Shown: positions 17,297-25,354 of the stretch, in pieces
How the letters are laid out: each line of letters begins with the position of its first letter
Numbering within the stretch: position 1 is the stretch's first letter
From: JBFWVD01 sp050246915
GTDB lineage: Bacteria; Actinomycetota; Acidimicrobiia; Acidimicrobiales; Ilumatobacteraceae
DNA: 55,640 nt
NCBI GenBank assembly: GCA_050246915.1
Contig: JBFWVD010000033.1
Coordinates: forward strand, 1 to 55,640
Direction: 5' to 3'
The notes under the pieces: model-generated
Databases searched by the model: none
Seen by the model: only the letters and a program-made list of their open reading frames with translations
Told to the model about the DNA's origin: nothing
Program-made: the position numbers and the translations under genes

Positions 17297-17332
17297 GGGT
17301 GTGAGGGACGCCGCCCGGCGCCCCTCACACCC
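17297..17332 (+). terminator. 11-bp stem terminator after the acetyltransferase gene
   Basis: GGGTGTGAGGG at 17297-17307 pairs perfectly with CCCTCACACCC at 17322-17332 across 14 GC-rich bases, starting four bases past the stop codon. The stem is very stable; no U-tract follows. Confidence 0.75.
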
Positions 17333-17416
17333 ATGGTGCTTCCGTGCACTCCACATCGCTGACCCACGCGGGGCACAGACCTGGAGCGGGTTCCCTCCGG
17401 CAGCATCGATTGGGGG

Positions 17417-17457
17417 ATCCCAGGCGTCAGGCGTCAATTCATCTTGACGCCTGGGAT
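17417..17457. repeat. 13-bp stem hairpin with nested GTCAA-N6-TTGAC hairpin
   Basis: ATCCCAGGCGTCA at 17417-17429 pairs with TGACGCCTGGGAT at 17445-17457. Inside it, GCGTCAA (17431-17437), six bases and TTGACGC (17444-17450) form an alternative stem that competes for the same right arm. The repeated AGGCGTC on the left makes the two folds mutually exclusive. Confidence 0.7.
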
Positions 17458-17641
17458 CTCGAGCTTGCTGCGAGGCTCCCCGCCCTGGAGCCCGCAACAC
17501 CCATCAAGGAACCAGGCTCGGCATGCCCGAACGAGAGGGCTTCCCCCTCTCCTTGCCGCGGGGTCGTAACCATCGGCCGCCGTCGCGTGTGTCGAGCGAC
17601 GTCGGCAGCCCATCCCCAGCCCCCGGTCCGCGAAGTTGCGT

Positions 17642-17670
17642 CACTTCTGCACGTATGCGGTGCAGAAGTG
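17642..17670. repeat. perfect 11-bp inverted repeat
   Basis: CACTTCTGCAC at 17642-17652 and GTGCAGAAGTG at 17660-17670, separated by seven bases. The TTCTGCAC/GTGCAGAA ends recall the termini of the 43-bp palindromic elements but the interior differs. Confidence 0.65.
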
Positions 17671-17719
17671 CACCAGCTTCTCGAGCGCAGCTGATCGGGG
17701 GCGCGGGGCACTCTCCGGA

Positions 17720-17764
17720 GCGGGCACGATCCCGGGCGGGCACGATCCCGGGCGGGCACGGTGC
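17720..17764. repeat. 16-bp tandem repeat, about 2.6 copies
   Basis: The unit GCGGGCACGATCCCGG repeats at 17720 and 17736, with a partial third copy from 17752. Confidence 0.75.
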
Positions 17765-17947
17765 AGGGGCGGGGCACCTCGCGGTACGCCAACACGTTGC
17801 CGCGGTCAACGGCCCCGAGGGCAGACGCGTGTGACTCGACAGATGTCGTCATCACCCGCACCTGGCGCCCTCGAGGCAACCAGGAGCACCCGGGCTGGGC
17901 CCTGCCGTAGCCTCAGGACCGCCCGAGTGCTCATGTGCTCACCGTAG

Positions 17948-17961
17948 CGAACGCTTGTTCG
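17948..17961. promoter_or_regulatory. LexA-box-like palindrome
   Basis: CGAAC-N4-GTTCG at 17948-17961 fits the core of the actinobacterial SOS box (CGAAC-N4-GTTCG), with one departure from the full consensus in the N4. No SOS gene follows on either strand; only a 42-codon frame of doubtful reality lies on the minus side. It may be a chance match. Confidence 0.3.
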
Positions 17962-18000
17962 TCAAACAAGCCGCCCACCGCTTTGCCCAGTCATAGGGAT

Positions 18001-18043
18001 CTGTGCACGAAAAGGTCCGTGACACGTACTTTTCCGTGCACAG
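18001..18043 (+). repeat. 43-bp palindromic element, copy A
   Basis: Two 18-base imperfect arms flank a 7-base centre (GTGACAC). The left arm is CTGTGCACGAAAAGGTCC, the right arm GTACTTTTCCGTGCACAG. The arms pair except near the ACGAAAAGGTCC/GTACTTTT ends. It matches the copies at 53377 and 54449 in length and layout but has the opposite orientation. It lies 110 bases past the clpB stop. Confidence 0.8.
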
Positions 18044-18152
18044 AACGTCGTGCGTGCGTGAGGCCGGCGCTGACTGCACCGCAGACCGGAGACGGCGAAC
18101 CGCACGACCGCCGGGCAGCCCGCACGAGGGCACGACCCGGCGGCCGGGCGCG

Positions 18153-20633
18153 TCAGCTGAGCAGCAGTGCTCCGTCGACCGCATCGAGCGTGAGCTGATC
18201 GCCGTCGGAGACCTTGCCCTGCAAGATCGCCGTCGACAATGGATCCACCACCTCGCGTTGGATGACCCGCTTGAGCGGCCGGGCGCCGAATGCCGGGTCG
18301 TAGCCGTGCTCAGCCAGCAGTCGCTTGGCCGCATCGGTGACGACGAAGGTGACGCGCTTGGCGGCGAGCCGTTGCTGCACCCGCTCGAGTTGGATGCCCA
18401 CGATGTGCCCGAGGTCTTCGGCAACGAGGGACCGGAAGCGGATGATGTCGTCCACCCGGTTGATGAACTCCGGCTTGAAGAACGCCAGCGGATCGCCAGG
18501 CAGGTTCGACGTCATGATGAGCACCGTGTTGGTGAAGTCCACCGTGCGGCCCTGACCATCGGTGAGACGCCCATCGTCGAGCACCTGCAGCAAGATGTTG
18601 AACACGTCGGGATGGGCCTTCTCGATCTCATCGAGCAGCACCACCGCATACGGACGACGACGCACCGCTTCGGTGAGCTGTCCGCCTTCGTCGTAACCGA
18701 CATATCCCGGAGGGGCTCCGACCAGCCGCGAGACGGAGTGCTTCTCCATGTACTCGCCCATGTCGATGCGCACCATGGCCCGCTCGTCGTCGAACAGGAA
18801 GTTCGCCAGCGCTCGAGCCAGTTCGGTCTTACCGACACCGGTCGGCCCGAGGAACATGAACGAACCGATGGGTCGGTTGGGATCGGCCAACCCCGCACGG
18901 CTGCGCCGGATGGCGTTGGCCACCGCGACCACTGCTTCGTCCTGACCGACGACGCGCTGGTGCAGCACGTCCTCGAGGCGCAGCAGCTTGGCCATCTCGC
19001 CTTCCATGAGACGGTTCACCGGAACGCCCGTCCACTTGGACACCACATCGGCGATGTCCTCGTCGTCGACTTCTTCCTTGAGCATGCGCTCGTTGGCCTG
19101 CAACTCGTCGAGACGCTTGGTGGCTTCGGCCTCTTGGCGCTCGAGGGCGGGGATGGTGCCGTAGCGCAGCTCAGCAGCACGCTCGAGATCGGTCTCGCGT
19201 TCGAGCTGACCGCGCTTGGCCTCCAGCTCTTCCTTCAGCGCACGGATGGCAGTGATGACCGCCTTCTCGCCAGACCAGTGCGCCGCCATCTCGGTGGACT
19301 TGGAACGCAGCTCCTCGAGCTCGGCATCGAGTGCACCGAGACGCTCTCGCGACGCGTTGTCGGTCTCCTTCGCCAGAGCGACGCGCTCGATCTCGAGCTG
19401 CGTGATGCGTCGGTCGACGACGTCGATCTCGGTCGGCTTGGAGTCGATCTCGATGCGCAGACGGCTGGCCGCTTCGTCGACGAGGTCGATGGCCTTGTCG
19501 GGCAGGAAGCGCCCCGTGAGGTAGCGATCGGACAGCACTGCGGCAGACACCAACGCCGAGTCCTTGATGCGCACACCGTGGTGCACCTCGTAGCGCTCCT
19601 TGAGGCCCCGCAAGATGGCGATGGTGTCCTCGACGGAGGGCTCACCGACGAACACCGGCTGGAACCGCCGCTCGAGCGCCGGGTCCTTCTCGATGTGCTT
19701 GCGGTACTCGTCAAGGGTGGTTGCGCCGATCATGCGCAGCTCACCGCGCGCCAGCATCGGCTTGAGCATGTTGCTGGCGTCCATCGATCCTTCAGCGGCA
19801 CCGGCACCGACGACCGTGTGCATCTCGTCGATGAAGGTGATGACCTCACCGGCGGAATCGGTGATCTCCTTGAGCACGGCCTTGAGGCGCTCTTCGAACT
19901 CACCGCGGTACTTGGCGCCGGCCACCATCGAGCCGAGATCGAGTGAGATGAGGCGGCGGTTCTTCAGGCTCTCGGGCACGTCGCCATCGGCGATACGACG
20001 AGCGAGCCCCTCGACGATGGCGGTCTTACCGACGCCAGGCTCCCCGATGAGGACCGGGTTGTTCTTGGTGCGTCGCGACAACACCTGGATGGTGCGGCGG
20101 ATCTCTTCGTCGCGGCCGATGACCGGATCGAGCTTGCCCTGGCGAGCGACCTCGGTGAGATCACGGCCGTACTTCTCGAGCGCCTTGTAGTTGCCCTCGG
20201 GATTCTGCGACGTGACCCGGTGCGAACCGCGCACGTTCTTCATGGCCTTGAGGAGGTCCTCGGTCTTCACCCCGAGTTGTTCGTTCATGCCGAGCACGAG
20301 GTGCTCGACCGAGAGGTACTCGTCCTTGAGGTCGACCCGGTGCTTGTCGGCGAGGTCCATGACCCGGGAGAGTTCACGGCTGACCCTCGGATCGGAACCG
20401 CCGTGGGCCTGGGGCAACTTGGCCACCTTGGCCTTGGCGTCACGGGCCACCTTGACCGGATCGAGGCCGGCCTCTTTCAGGAGATCGGGAACGATCGACT
20501 CGGGCTGATCCACCAGGACGGCCAGGAGATGGTCGACCGTCAGCTCGGGGTTGGCCGCGTTGCGGGCCGAGTCGAAGCTGGCCGCGAACGCCTCTTGGGT
20601 CTTCGTCGTCCACTGGTTGGGGTTCAGAGCCAC
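18153..20633 (-). CDS. clpB: ClpB disaggregase
   Basis: 826 residues from a GTG with GGAGGAG five bases upstream. It rescues aggregated proteins with DnaK/DnaJ/GrpE. Order of parts: Clp N domain (1-150), first AAA+ module with Walker A GEPGVGKTA and Walker B VITFIDEMHT, coiled-coil M domain (about 400-520), second AAA+ module with GPTGVGKTE and VVLLDEIEKAH, then the C-terminal AAA lid (FGARPLKRVIQREV). The protein is shorter than most ClpB (850-870): between TSNL and FKPEFINRVD only seven residues remain, a loop that is usually longer. A HAIR-type HspR operator lies about 100 bases upstream. Confidence 0.97.
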   Translation of the reverse strand: MALNPNQWTTKTQEAFAASFDSARNAANPELTVDHLLAVLVDQPESIVPDLLKEAGLDPVKVARDAKAKVAKLPQAHGGSDPRVSRELSRVMDLADKHRVDLKDEYLSVEHLVLGMNEQLGVKTEDLLKAMKNVRGSHRVTSQNPEGNYKALEKYGRDLTEVARQGKLDPVIGRDEEIRRTIQVLSRRTKNNPVLIGEPGVGKTAIVEGLARRIADGDVPESLKNRRLISLDLGSMVAGAKYRGEFEERLKAVLKEITDSAGEVITFIDEMHTVVGAGAAEGSMDASNMLKPMLARGELRMIGATTLDEYRKHIEKDPALERRFQPVFVGEPSVEDTIAILRGLKERYEVHHGVRIKDSALVSAAVLSDRYLTGRFLPDKAIDLVDEAASRLRIEIDSKPTEIDVVDRRITQLEIERVALAKETDNASRERLGALDAELEELRSKSTEMAAHWSGEKAVITAIRALKEELEAKRGQLERETDLERAAELRYGTIPALERQEAEATKRLDELQANERMLKEEVDDEDIADVVSKWTGVPVNRLMEGEMAKLLRLEDVLHQRVVGQDEAVVAVANAIRRSRAGLADPNRPIGSFMFLGPTGVGKTELARALANFLFDDERAMVRIDMGEYMEKHSVSRLVGAPPGYVGYDEGGQLTEAVRRRPYAVVLLDEIEKAHPDVFNILLQVLDDGRLTDGQGRTVDFTNTVLIMTSNLPGDPLAFFKPEFINRVDDIIRFRSLVAEDLGHIVGIQLERVQQRLAAKRVTFVVTDAAKRLLAEHGYDPAFGARPLKRVIQREVVDPLSTAILQGKVSDGDQLTLDAVDGALLLS

Positions 20634-20729
20634 CGTCGCTCCTCCATCTCCGGCGCAGTTGCACCGCTCGTGTTCCTACCGCTCCCCGCACCAGACCGGG
20701 CACAACATGCACCTGATGTAGTGAGGAAA

Positions 20730-20750
20730 CTTGATGGTTACCATATCAAG
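20730..20750 (-). promoter_or_regulatory. HAIR-type HspR operator upstream of clpB
   Basis: CTTGATG-N7-TATCAAG matches the HspR inverted repeat CTTGAGT-N7-ACTCAAG in spacing and in both CTTGA and TCAAG half-sites. Flanks extend the dyad to AACTTGAT/ATCAAGTT. It lies 97-117 bases upstream of the clpB start. HspR itself is encoded at 23798-24175. Confidence 0.75.
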
Positions 20751-20869
20751 TTCGCGACGCGTTCCCTCGGGTCGTCCGACCCTTTTCAGTCGCACAATTC
20801 GTGTCCGTTTTCAGGGAATGGCAGGCGTGCATTCCTGAAGCGGCCCGTTCCAGCCGACACAATGCAGAT

Positions 20870-22972
20870 ATGGAATCCGGAGCTGGCCCTGGTCGCGTCG
20901 CGCGCCCTGGCACATCTGCTCCGTACTTCCCCGCCCTCGACGGCATTCGCGCCATCGCCGTGCTGGCCGTCATCGCCTTCCACGCACAGCAGGGATGGGC
21001 CAAAGGCGGCTTCCTCGGCGTCGAGGTGTTCTTCGTCGTCAGTGGATTCCTCATCACGCGTCTGCTCGTCACCGAAGCCGAGAACACCGGCAGGGTGGAC
21101 GTGAAGGGGTTCTGGATGCGCCGGGCCCGCCGGCTCCTACCGGCCCTGTTCGCCATGCTCGCCGTCGTCGCCCTGTGGATGCTGGTGCTCCATCCCGATG
21201 AGATCGGGCGGTTCCGACGGGACTTCGGTGCCGCGCTGGTGTACGTCTCGAACTGGTTCCAGATCGCCACCGACGACTCGTACTTCTCGCGCCTGGGGCG
21301 CGCCTCGCCCCTGCGACACCTGTGGTCGTTGGCGGTCGAGGAGCAGTTCTATTTGTTGTGGCCCCCGTTGCTGCTCGTGCTGGCGCTGCTGGCCAAGGGA
21401 CGGCGCAAGCGCATGGCGGCGATGCTCACGGCAATGGCCTTGGCCAGCACGGCGTGGATGGCCTTCCTATACACGCCCGGCAGCGACCCGAACCGCGTCT
21501 ACCTCGCCACCGACACCCGTCTCAGTGGACTGCTGGTGGGAGCAGCCTTCGGACTGGTGTGGCGACGAAGCCGCATCGGACGCCGCATCATCCGCGTGGG
21601 AATCGCTGCCGCCTCGACCCTGTCGCTGGCCGCCCTCGTGTGGTCGTTCGTGGTGTTCACGGAGACGTCAGCCTGGCTCTACCGAGGTGGCTTCTTCGCG
21701 GTGGACATGGCGACGATCGCGGTGATCGCGGCATCGACGCTCGAGAGCGGTCCACTGCGCATGCTCTTGTCGTGGTCGCCGTTGCAGGCCATCGGCCGAC
21801 GGTCCTACGGGCTCTACCTCTGGCATTGGCCGGTGCTCGTACTCACCGATCCCGTCGAGGGAGACGTCGGCTTCGACGGTCCCGGCCTATGGGTGCTGCG
21901 GGCGACGTTGACCGTGGCGTTGACCGAAGGCTGCTATCGCTGGGTGGAGACCCCGTTCCGCCAGGGAGCACTCAGTCGATGGTGGCATCGCATTCGACAC
22001 GGTGGCTCGCAGCGACGCCGCGCGCTGCTGCCCGCGGCCACCACCGTGTTGGCCAGCGCGCTGCTCAGCTTCGCTGTCATGGCAGAACCGGCTCGGCCCA
22101 ACGACATCGTCGAGTCCATCACCCAGGGTCAGGCGTTCCTCGAGAACCTCGACAAGCAACCAACGACCACGACAACCACCACGACCACCTTGCCGCCCAC
22201 GACAGCGCTGCCGGCGACCACCACCACGCTGCCGATCGACCCCGCCGCCACCGTGACCACGGTTCTGCCGGTCGTCGAGACCACGACGCTGCCACCGCCG
22301 CCACCGCCACCTCCGCCACCGTTGATCGCGGTGGGTGATTCGGTGATGCTCGGCGCGGCGCCCGCGCTGGTCGGGCACTTCGGCGATCGGATCTCCATCG
22401 ATGCACGAGTGAGCCGAGGGTTCAACGAAGGCATCGAGGTGTTGCAGGCCATCAAGGATGCCGGGACCCTCACACCGGTGGTGATCGTGCACCTCGGCAA
22501 CAACGGTCCCGTCACCGACAAGCAGTTCGAGAACCTCATGGCCGTGCTGGCCGACGTCCCCGACGTGGTCATCAACACGGTGCGCGTCGATCGCGGTTGG
22601 CAGGACGCGGTGAACGACACGCTGCGCAACGGTGCGGCTCGTCATCCGAACGTCACCGTGTTCGATTGGTTCGCCGCCAGCGAGGGACTGAGCGAGCTGT
22701 TCTACAAGGACAGGACCCACCTACGGCCAGCCGGTGCTGAGCACTACGCCACGTTGTTGCAGTCGCTCGTCGACACCATCACCGCGCCACCGCCCACGAC
22801 GACAACCACGACCACGACGACGACGACAACGACGCTTCCGCCCACCACCACGCTTGCGCCGGCGTCGAGCGGGTTGGTGCCTCCGGATCTCACCGTGCCC
22901 ATCACGGCGTCAACAACAATTGCGCCGCCGGTCGATCCCAACGCGACGACCGTTGCACCGCCGGCGCCCTGA
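20870..22972 (+). CDS. membrane O-acyltransferase fused to an SGNH domain
   Basis: About 700 residues. The N-terminal part is an OafA/YrhL-type acyltransferase of the inner membrane: FPALDGIRAIAVLAVIAFH, GFLGVEVFFVVSGFLITRLL, FWMRRARRLLPAL, HLWSLAVEEQFYLLWP and LYLWHWPVLVL. A Thr/Pro-rich linker follows, then an SGNH hydrolase-like domain with GDS at about 488, GNNGP, and DRTHLRP near 614 (Asp and His of the triad). A second Thr/Pro-rich tail ends the protein. Such fusions add acyl groups to extracellular polymers. ATG at 20870 is preferred over a GTG at 20801; neither has a clear binding site. It ends 32 bases from the convergent aac-like gene. Confidence 0.9.
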   Translation: MESGAGPGRVARPGTSAPYFPALDGIRAIAVLAVIAFHAQQGWAKGGFLGVEVFFVVSGFLITRLLVTEAENTGRVDVKGFWMRRARRLLPALFAMLAVVALWMLVLHPDEIGRFRRDFGAALVYVSNWFQIATDDSYFSRLGRASPLRHLWSLAVEEQFYLLWPPLLLVLALLAKGRRKRMAAMLTAMALASTAWMAFLYTPGSDPNRVYLATDTRLSGLLVGAAFGLVWRRSRIGRRIIRVGIAAASTLSLAALVWSFVVFTETSAWLYRGGFFAVDMATIAVIAASTLESGPLRMLLSWSPLQAIGRRSYGLYLWHWPVLVLTDPVEGDVGFDGPGLWVLRATLTVALTEGCYRWVETPFRQGALSRWWHRIRHGGSQRRRALLPAATTVLASALLSFAVMAEPARPNDIVESITQGQAFLENLDKQPTTTTTTTTTLPPTTALPATTTTLPIDPAATVTTVLPVVETTTLPPPPPPPPPPLIAVGDSVMLGAAPALVGHFGDRISIDARVSRGFNEGIEVLQAIKDAGTLTPVVIVHLGNNGPVTDKQFENLMAVLADVPDVVINTVRVDRGWQDAVNDTLRNGAARHPNVTVFDWFAASEGLSELFYKDRTHLRPAGAEHYATLLQSLVDTITAPPPTTTTTTTTTTTTTLPPTTTLAPASSGLVPPDLTVPITASTTIAPPVDPNATTVAPPAP

Positions 22973-23004
22973 ACACCGACAACCGCCGGCCATCAACATC
23001 GCCA

Positions 23005-23811
23005 TCACGCCAGCTCTCGGGTCATCCACTCCACGGCGAAGGTCACGAACTGTGCGGCATCGAACAGTTCCGATTGCGCTCGACCCACGAGAGCGACGCG
23101 CGCCATGCCCGTGGACAGGAAGTCGTTACAGATCTGCGCGAAGTAGTCACCGTGAGGCCAATCGGCGATGCCGACGTTGTCGTCGATCGCCTCTACCCAG
23201 GTGAGCCGAGGCCCATCGGGTCCCATCACCCGACGGCAGCGCCGCACACGGCGCTTGTGCGCCAAGGGCACCAGGTTCTCGGCGTAGTGCGTCAAGGTGA
23301 CGGTGTCGATGTCGGCACCGATACGCAGGACCTTGCCGCCGAGCGTCACCAGACGCTCCAGCGGCGATCCGATCCCATAGAAGTCGTCCCACGGCACGTC
23401 ACTGGTCAGCATCGGCGCGTGGGCTCCACGCGCCGCGAATCGGGCCTCGGGATGATCGCTCACGACCGTGCCGATCGTGGTCCGCATCACCTCGGCCAAC
23501 ACACCCACGGTCTCATCGGCGGGAGTCACCAGCGCATCGAACGGTGTGGCGTCGGCCAGCAACGCCGGGCGCTCGGCTTCGGGTCGATCGTTGACCCAGG
23601 ACCAGTCGTCCTCGGCACCCGGGACCATCATGATCGTTCCCTGCGGACCCACCGCTCGATCCAACGCGTCAATCACAGTTGACGCCCCTCCCACGACGGG
23701 GCCGAGGCGTCGCAGGGACGCGTGCACCATCACCACGTCGCCACCGGCGACACCGAGCGCTGTGAGCTGGCGAACCAGCTCGTCAACCTCGATCGGATCA
23801 GCGGCGGCCAC
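23005..23811 (-). CDS. AAC(3) family N-acetyltransferase-like protein
   Basis: 268 residues from a GTG at 23811 that overlaps the last 14 bases of hspR; a longer upstream frame runs through hspR and is rejected. It belongs to the Antibiotic_NAT family: GGDVVMVHASLRRLGPVVGGASTVIDAL, GTIMMVPGAED, SDHPEARFAARGAHAP, DFYGIGSPLERLVTLGGKVLRIGAD and THYAENL are the family blocks. Some members acetylate the 3-amino group of aminoglycosides, others different amines. Being the last gene of the chaperone operon suggests a stress-linked housekeeping substrate rather than acquired resistance, but this is inference. A GCGTCAA-N6-TTGACGC site lies inside at 23666. Confidence 0.85.
   Translation of the reverse strand: MAAADPIEVDELVRQLTALGVAGGDVVMVHASLRRLGPVVGGASTVIDALDRAVGPQGTIMMVPGAEDDWSWVNDRPEAERPALLADATPFDALVTPADETVGVLAEVMRTTIGTVVSDHPEARFAARGAHAPMLTSDVPWDDFYGIGSPLERLVTLGGKVLRIGADIDTVTLTHYAENLVPLAHKRRVRRCRRVMGPDGPRLTWVEAIDDNVGIADWPHGDYFAQICNDFLSTGMARVALVGRAQSELFDAAQFVTFAVEWMTRELA
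23666..23685. repeat. GCGTCAA-N6-TTGACGC site inside the aac-like gene
   Basis: Exact 7-6-7 inverted repeat, spacer TCACAG, about 130 bases into the coding region. Confidence 0.75.
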
Positions 23812-24175
23812 GGAAGATCTCGACCGCTTGCGACAACGGTACGAGATCGCGTCGATAGGCCCGATGCGTCTGCTCCACAGCAGCCGCCGCTTCCCGCTTG
23901 AGCTGATCGATGTGATTGCGCAGAGCTGCCACTTCGGCCTCGAGCTCGAGCACACGCTTGATGCCGGCCAGGTTCATGCCATCGGCCGACAGCTCGCTGA
24001 TGCGTCGCAGCCGATCGATGTCGATGTCTGAGTATCTGCGATTGCCGCCTTGCGTCCGAGCGGGCTCCAACAGGCCCTTGCGTTCGTAGATGCGCAAGGT
24101 CTGCGGATGCACGCCGGCCAGCTCGGCGGCCACCGAGATGACGTAGACCGCCCGACGGGTTCGATCTGTCGACAT
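23798..24175 (-). CDS. hspR: heat-shock repressor HspR (MerR family)
   Basis: 125 residues. The MerR-type winged helix is at the N-terminus: VYVISVAAELAGVHPQTLRIYERKGLLEPARTQGGNRRYSDIDIDRLRRI. LSADGMNLAGIKRVLELEAEV is the HspR-type extension, followed by a coiled coil. HspR represses chaperone operons by binding HAIR repeats with DnaK as co-repressor. It sits after dnaJ with one base between them, the classical dnaK-grpE-dnaJ-hspR order of actinobacteria. Sites at 20730 (clpB) and 27839 (dnaK) are its likely operators, giving a feedback loop. Confidence 0.95.
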   Translation of the reverse strand: MSTDRTRRAVYVISVAAELAGVHPQTLRIYERKGLLEPARTQGGNRRYSDIDIDRLRRISELSADGMNLAGIKRVLELEAEVAALRNHIDQLKREAAAAVEQTHRAYRRDLVPLSQAVEIFRGRR

Positions 24176-24176
24176 G

Positions 24177-25292
24177 TCACACCACCTCCAGGTGGGCGCG
24201 TGGAGATTCCTTGGTGGCCGAGGCGAACGACTCGAGCGCCTTGCGTTGTGCACCCGAGAGCTTCGTGGGTACGGCGACTTCGAAGGTGACGATGAGGTCG
24301 CCCGTGCCCTTCGCGGTCTCGACACCTTTGCCCTTGACCCGTTGACGCGAGCCGTTCTGCGTACCGGCCGGGAGTCGCAGCGTGGTGCGCGTCCCGTCGA
24401 GCAACGGGATGTCGATCTCGTCTCCGAGGGCGGCCTCGGCAAAGGTGACCGGCACCTTGAGCAACAGGTTCATCCCGTCGCGCCCGAACAGCCGATGGGG
24501 CTGCACCTTGCACAGCACGATGAGATCGCCCGCCGGACCACCGTTGCGACCGGGTTGACCGCGACCTTTCAACCGGATCTTCTGTTGGTTGTCGACGCCG
24601 GGTGGGATGCGGACCTTCACCTCACGAGGACGGCGCTCGACACCGTTGCCCGAGCACGTCACACACGGCGTGTCGATGATGCGGCCCTTGCCTCCGCACG
24701 CGTAACACGTGCTCGAGAAGCTGAACGGTCCTTGGTTGTCGTCGGTGCTACCCCGCCCACCACAGATCTGGCACAGGCGTGGCGAGGTGCCCGGCCGTGC
24801 CCCTGATCCATTGCAGGTGGAGCAGGACGCTTCGCTCACCAGCGACAGCGTCGTGGTGAGGCCGTGCACGGCATCGGTGAAGCTGAGCGTGAGCTCGGCC
24901 TCGATGTCACCACCGCGTTGTGGGCCGGCACCGCCACCACCGCGCCCACGGCCACCACCGCGCCCGAACAGGTTGCCGATGAGATCACCGACGTCGAACC
25001 CGCCGAACCCGCCGGCACCGCCACCGCCGCCGGGACCGAAGCCACCGGCCATGGGGCCGAGGCGTCGCACCTCGTCGTACTCCTTGCGCTTGGTCGGGTC
25101 GCCGACGACGTCGTAGGCCGAGGAGATCTCCTTGAACTTCTCTTCGGCTGCGGCGTTGCCCGGGTTGGTATCGGGATGGAACTCGCGGGCGAGCTTTCGG
25201 TACGCCTTCGTGATCTCCTTCTCCGACGCGTCCTCGGACACACCGAGGATCTTGTAGAAGTCCTTCTCGTACCAGTCACGTTGCGCTGCCAT
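24177..25292 (-). CDS. dnaJ: chaperone DnaJ
   Basis: 371 residues with the full type I layout: J domain with the HPD tripeptide in REFHPDTNPG, a Gly/Phe-rich region (about 75-115), four CxxCxGxG zinc repeats (CSTCNGSG, CQICGGRG, CYACGGKG, CVTCSGNG) and the C-terminal substrate-binding domain (IRLKGRGQPGRNGGPAGDLIV). It stimulates DnaK ATPase and delivers clients. The N-terminus begins MAAQRDWYEKDFYKILGV, the DnaJ1 form found next to dnaK. The 62-base gap to grpE contains a near match to the GTCAA motif at 25313. Confidence 0.97.
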   Translation of the reverse strand: MAAQRDWYEKDFYKILGVSEDASEKEITKAYRKLAREFHPDTNPGNAAAEEKFKEISSAYDVVGDPTKRKEYDEVRRLGPMAGGFGPGGGGGAGGFGGFDVGDLIGNLFGRGGGRGRGGGGAGPQRGGDIEAELTLSFTDAVHGLTTTLSLVSEASCSTCNGSGARPGTSPRLCQICGGRGSTDDNQGPFSFSSTCYACGGKGRIIDTPCVTCSGNGVERRPREVKVRIPPGVDNQQKIRLKGRGQPGRNGGPAGDLIVLCKVQPHRLFGRDGMNLLLKVPVTFAEAALGDEIDIPLLDGTRTTLRLPAGTQNGSRQRVKGKGVETAKGTGDLIVTFEVAVPTKLSGAQRKALESFASATKESPRAHLEVV

Positions 25293-25354
25293 CGCTCACC
25301 TCCTCCGCACTCGCGTCAACTGAAATTGCCAACTGGGAGCGCCAGCTGGAGCTG

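Larger units (their letters stand above)
17294..18152. other. 859-base gene-free convergent region rich in inverted repeats
   Basis: Lies between the acetyltransferase (plus) and clpB (minus) stop codons. Reading frames here have no plausible start sites or protein character. The region holds the terminator at 17297, a nested hairpin at 17417, a perfect inverted repeat at 17642, a 16-bp tandem repeat at 17720, a LexA-like palindrome at 17948 and a 43-bp palindromic element at 18001. I see nothing else in it. Confidence 0.7.

Noticed and set aside
17439..17879. 146-codon frame in the gene-free island
   Set aside because: Low-complexity Arg/Pro/Ser sequence across tandem repeats and hairpins, no ribosome binding site.
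17806..17934. 42-codon frame just downstream of the LexA-like palindrome
   Set aside because: Tempting as an SOS peptide, but no hydrophobic or toxin-like character and a poor ribosome binding site; not listed as a gene.
23005..23811. Acquired aminoglycoside resistance gene
   Set aside because: Base composition matches its neighbours, it overlaps hspR and there are no mobile element marks, so recent transfer is not supported.
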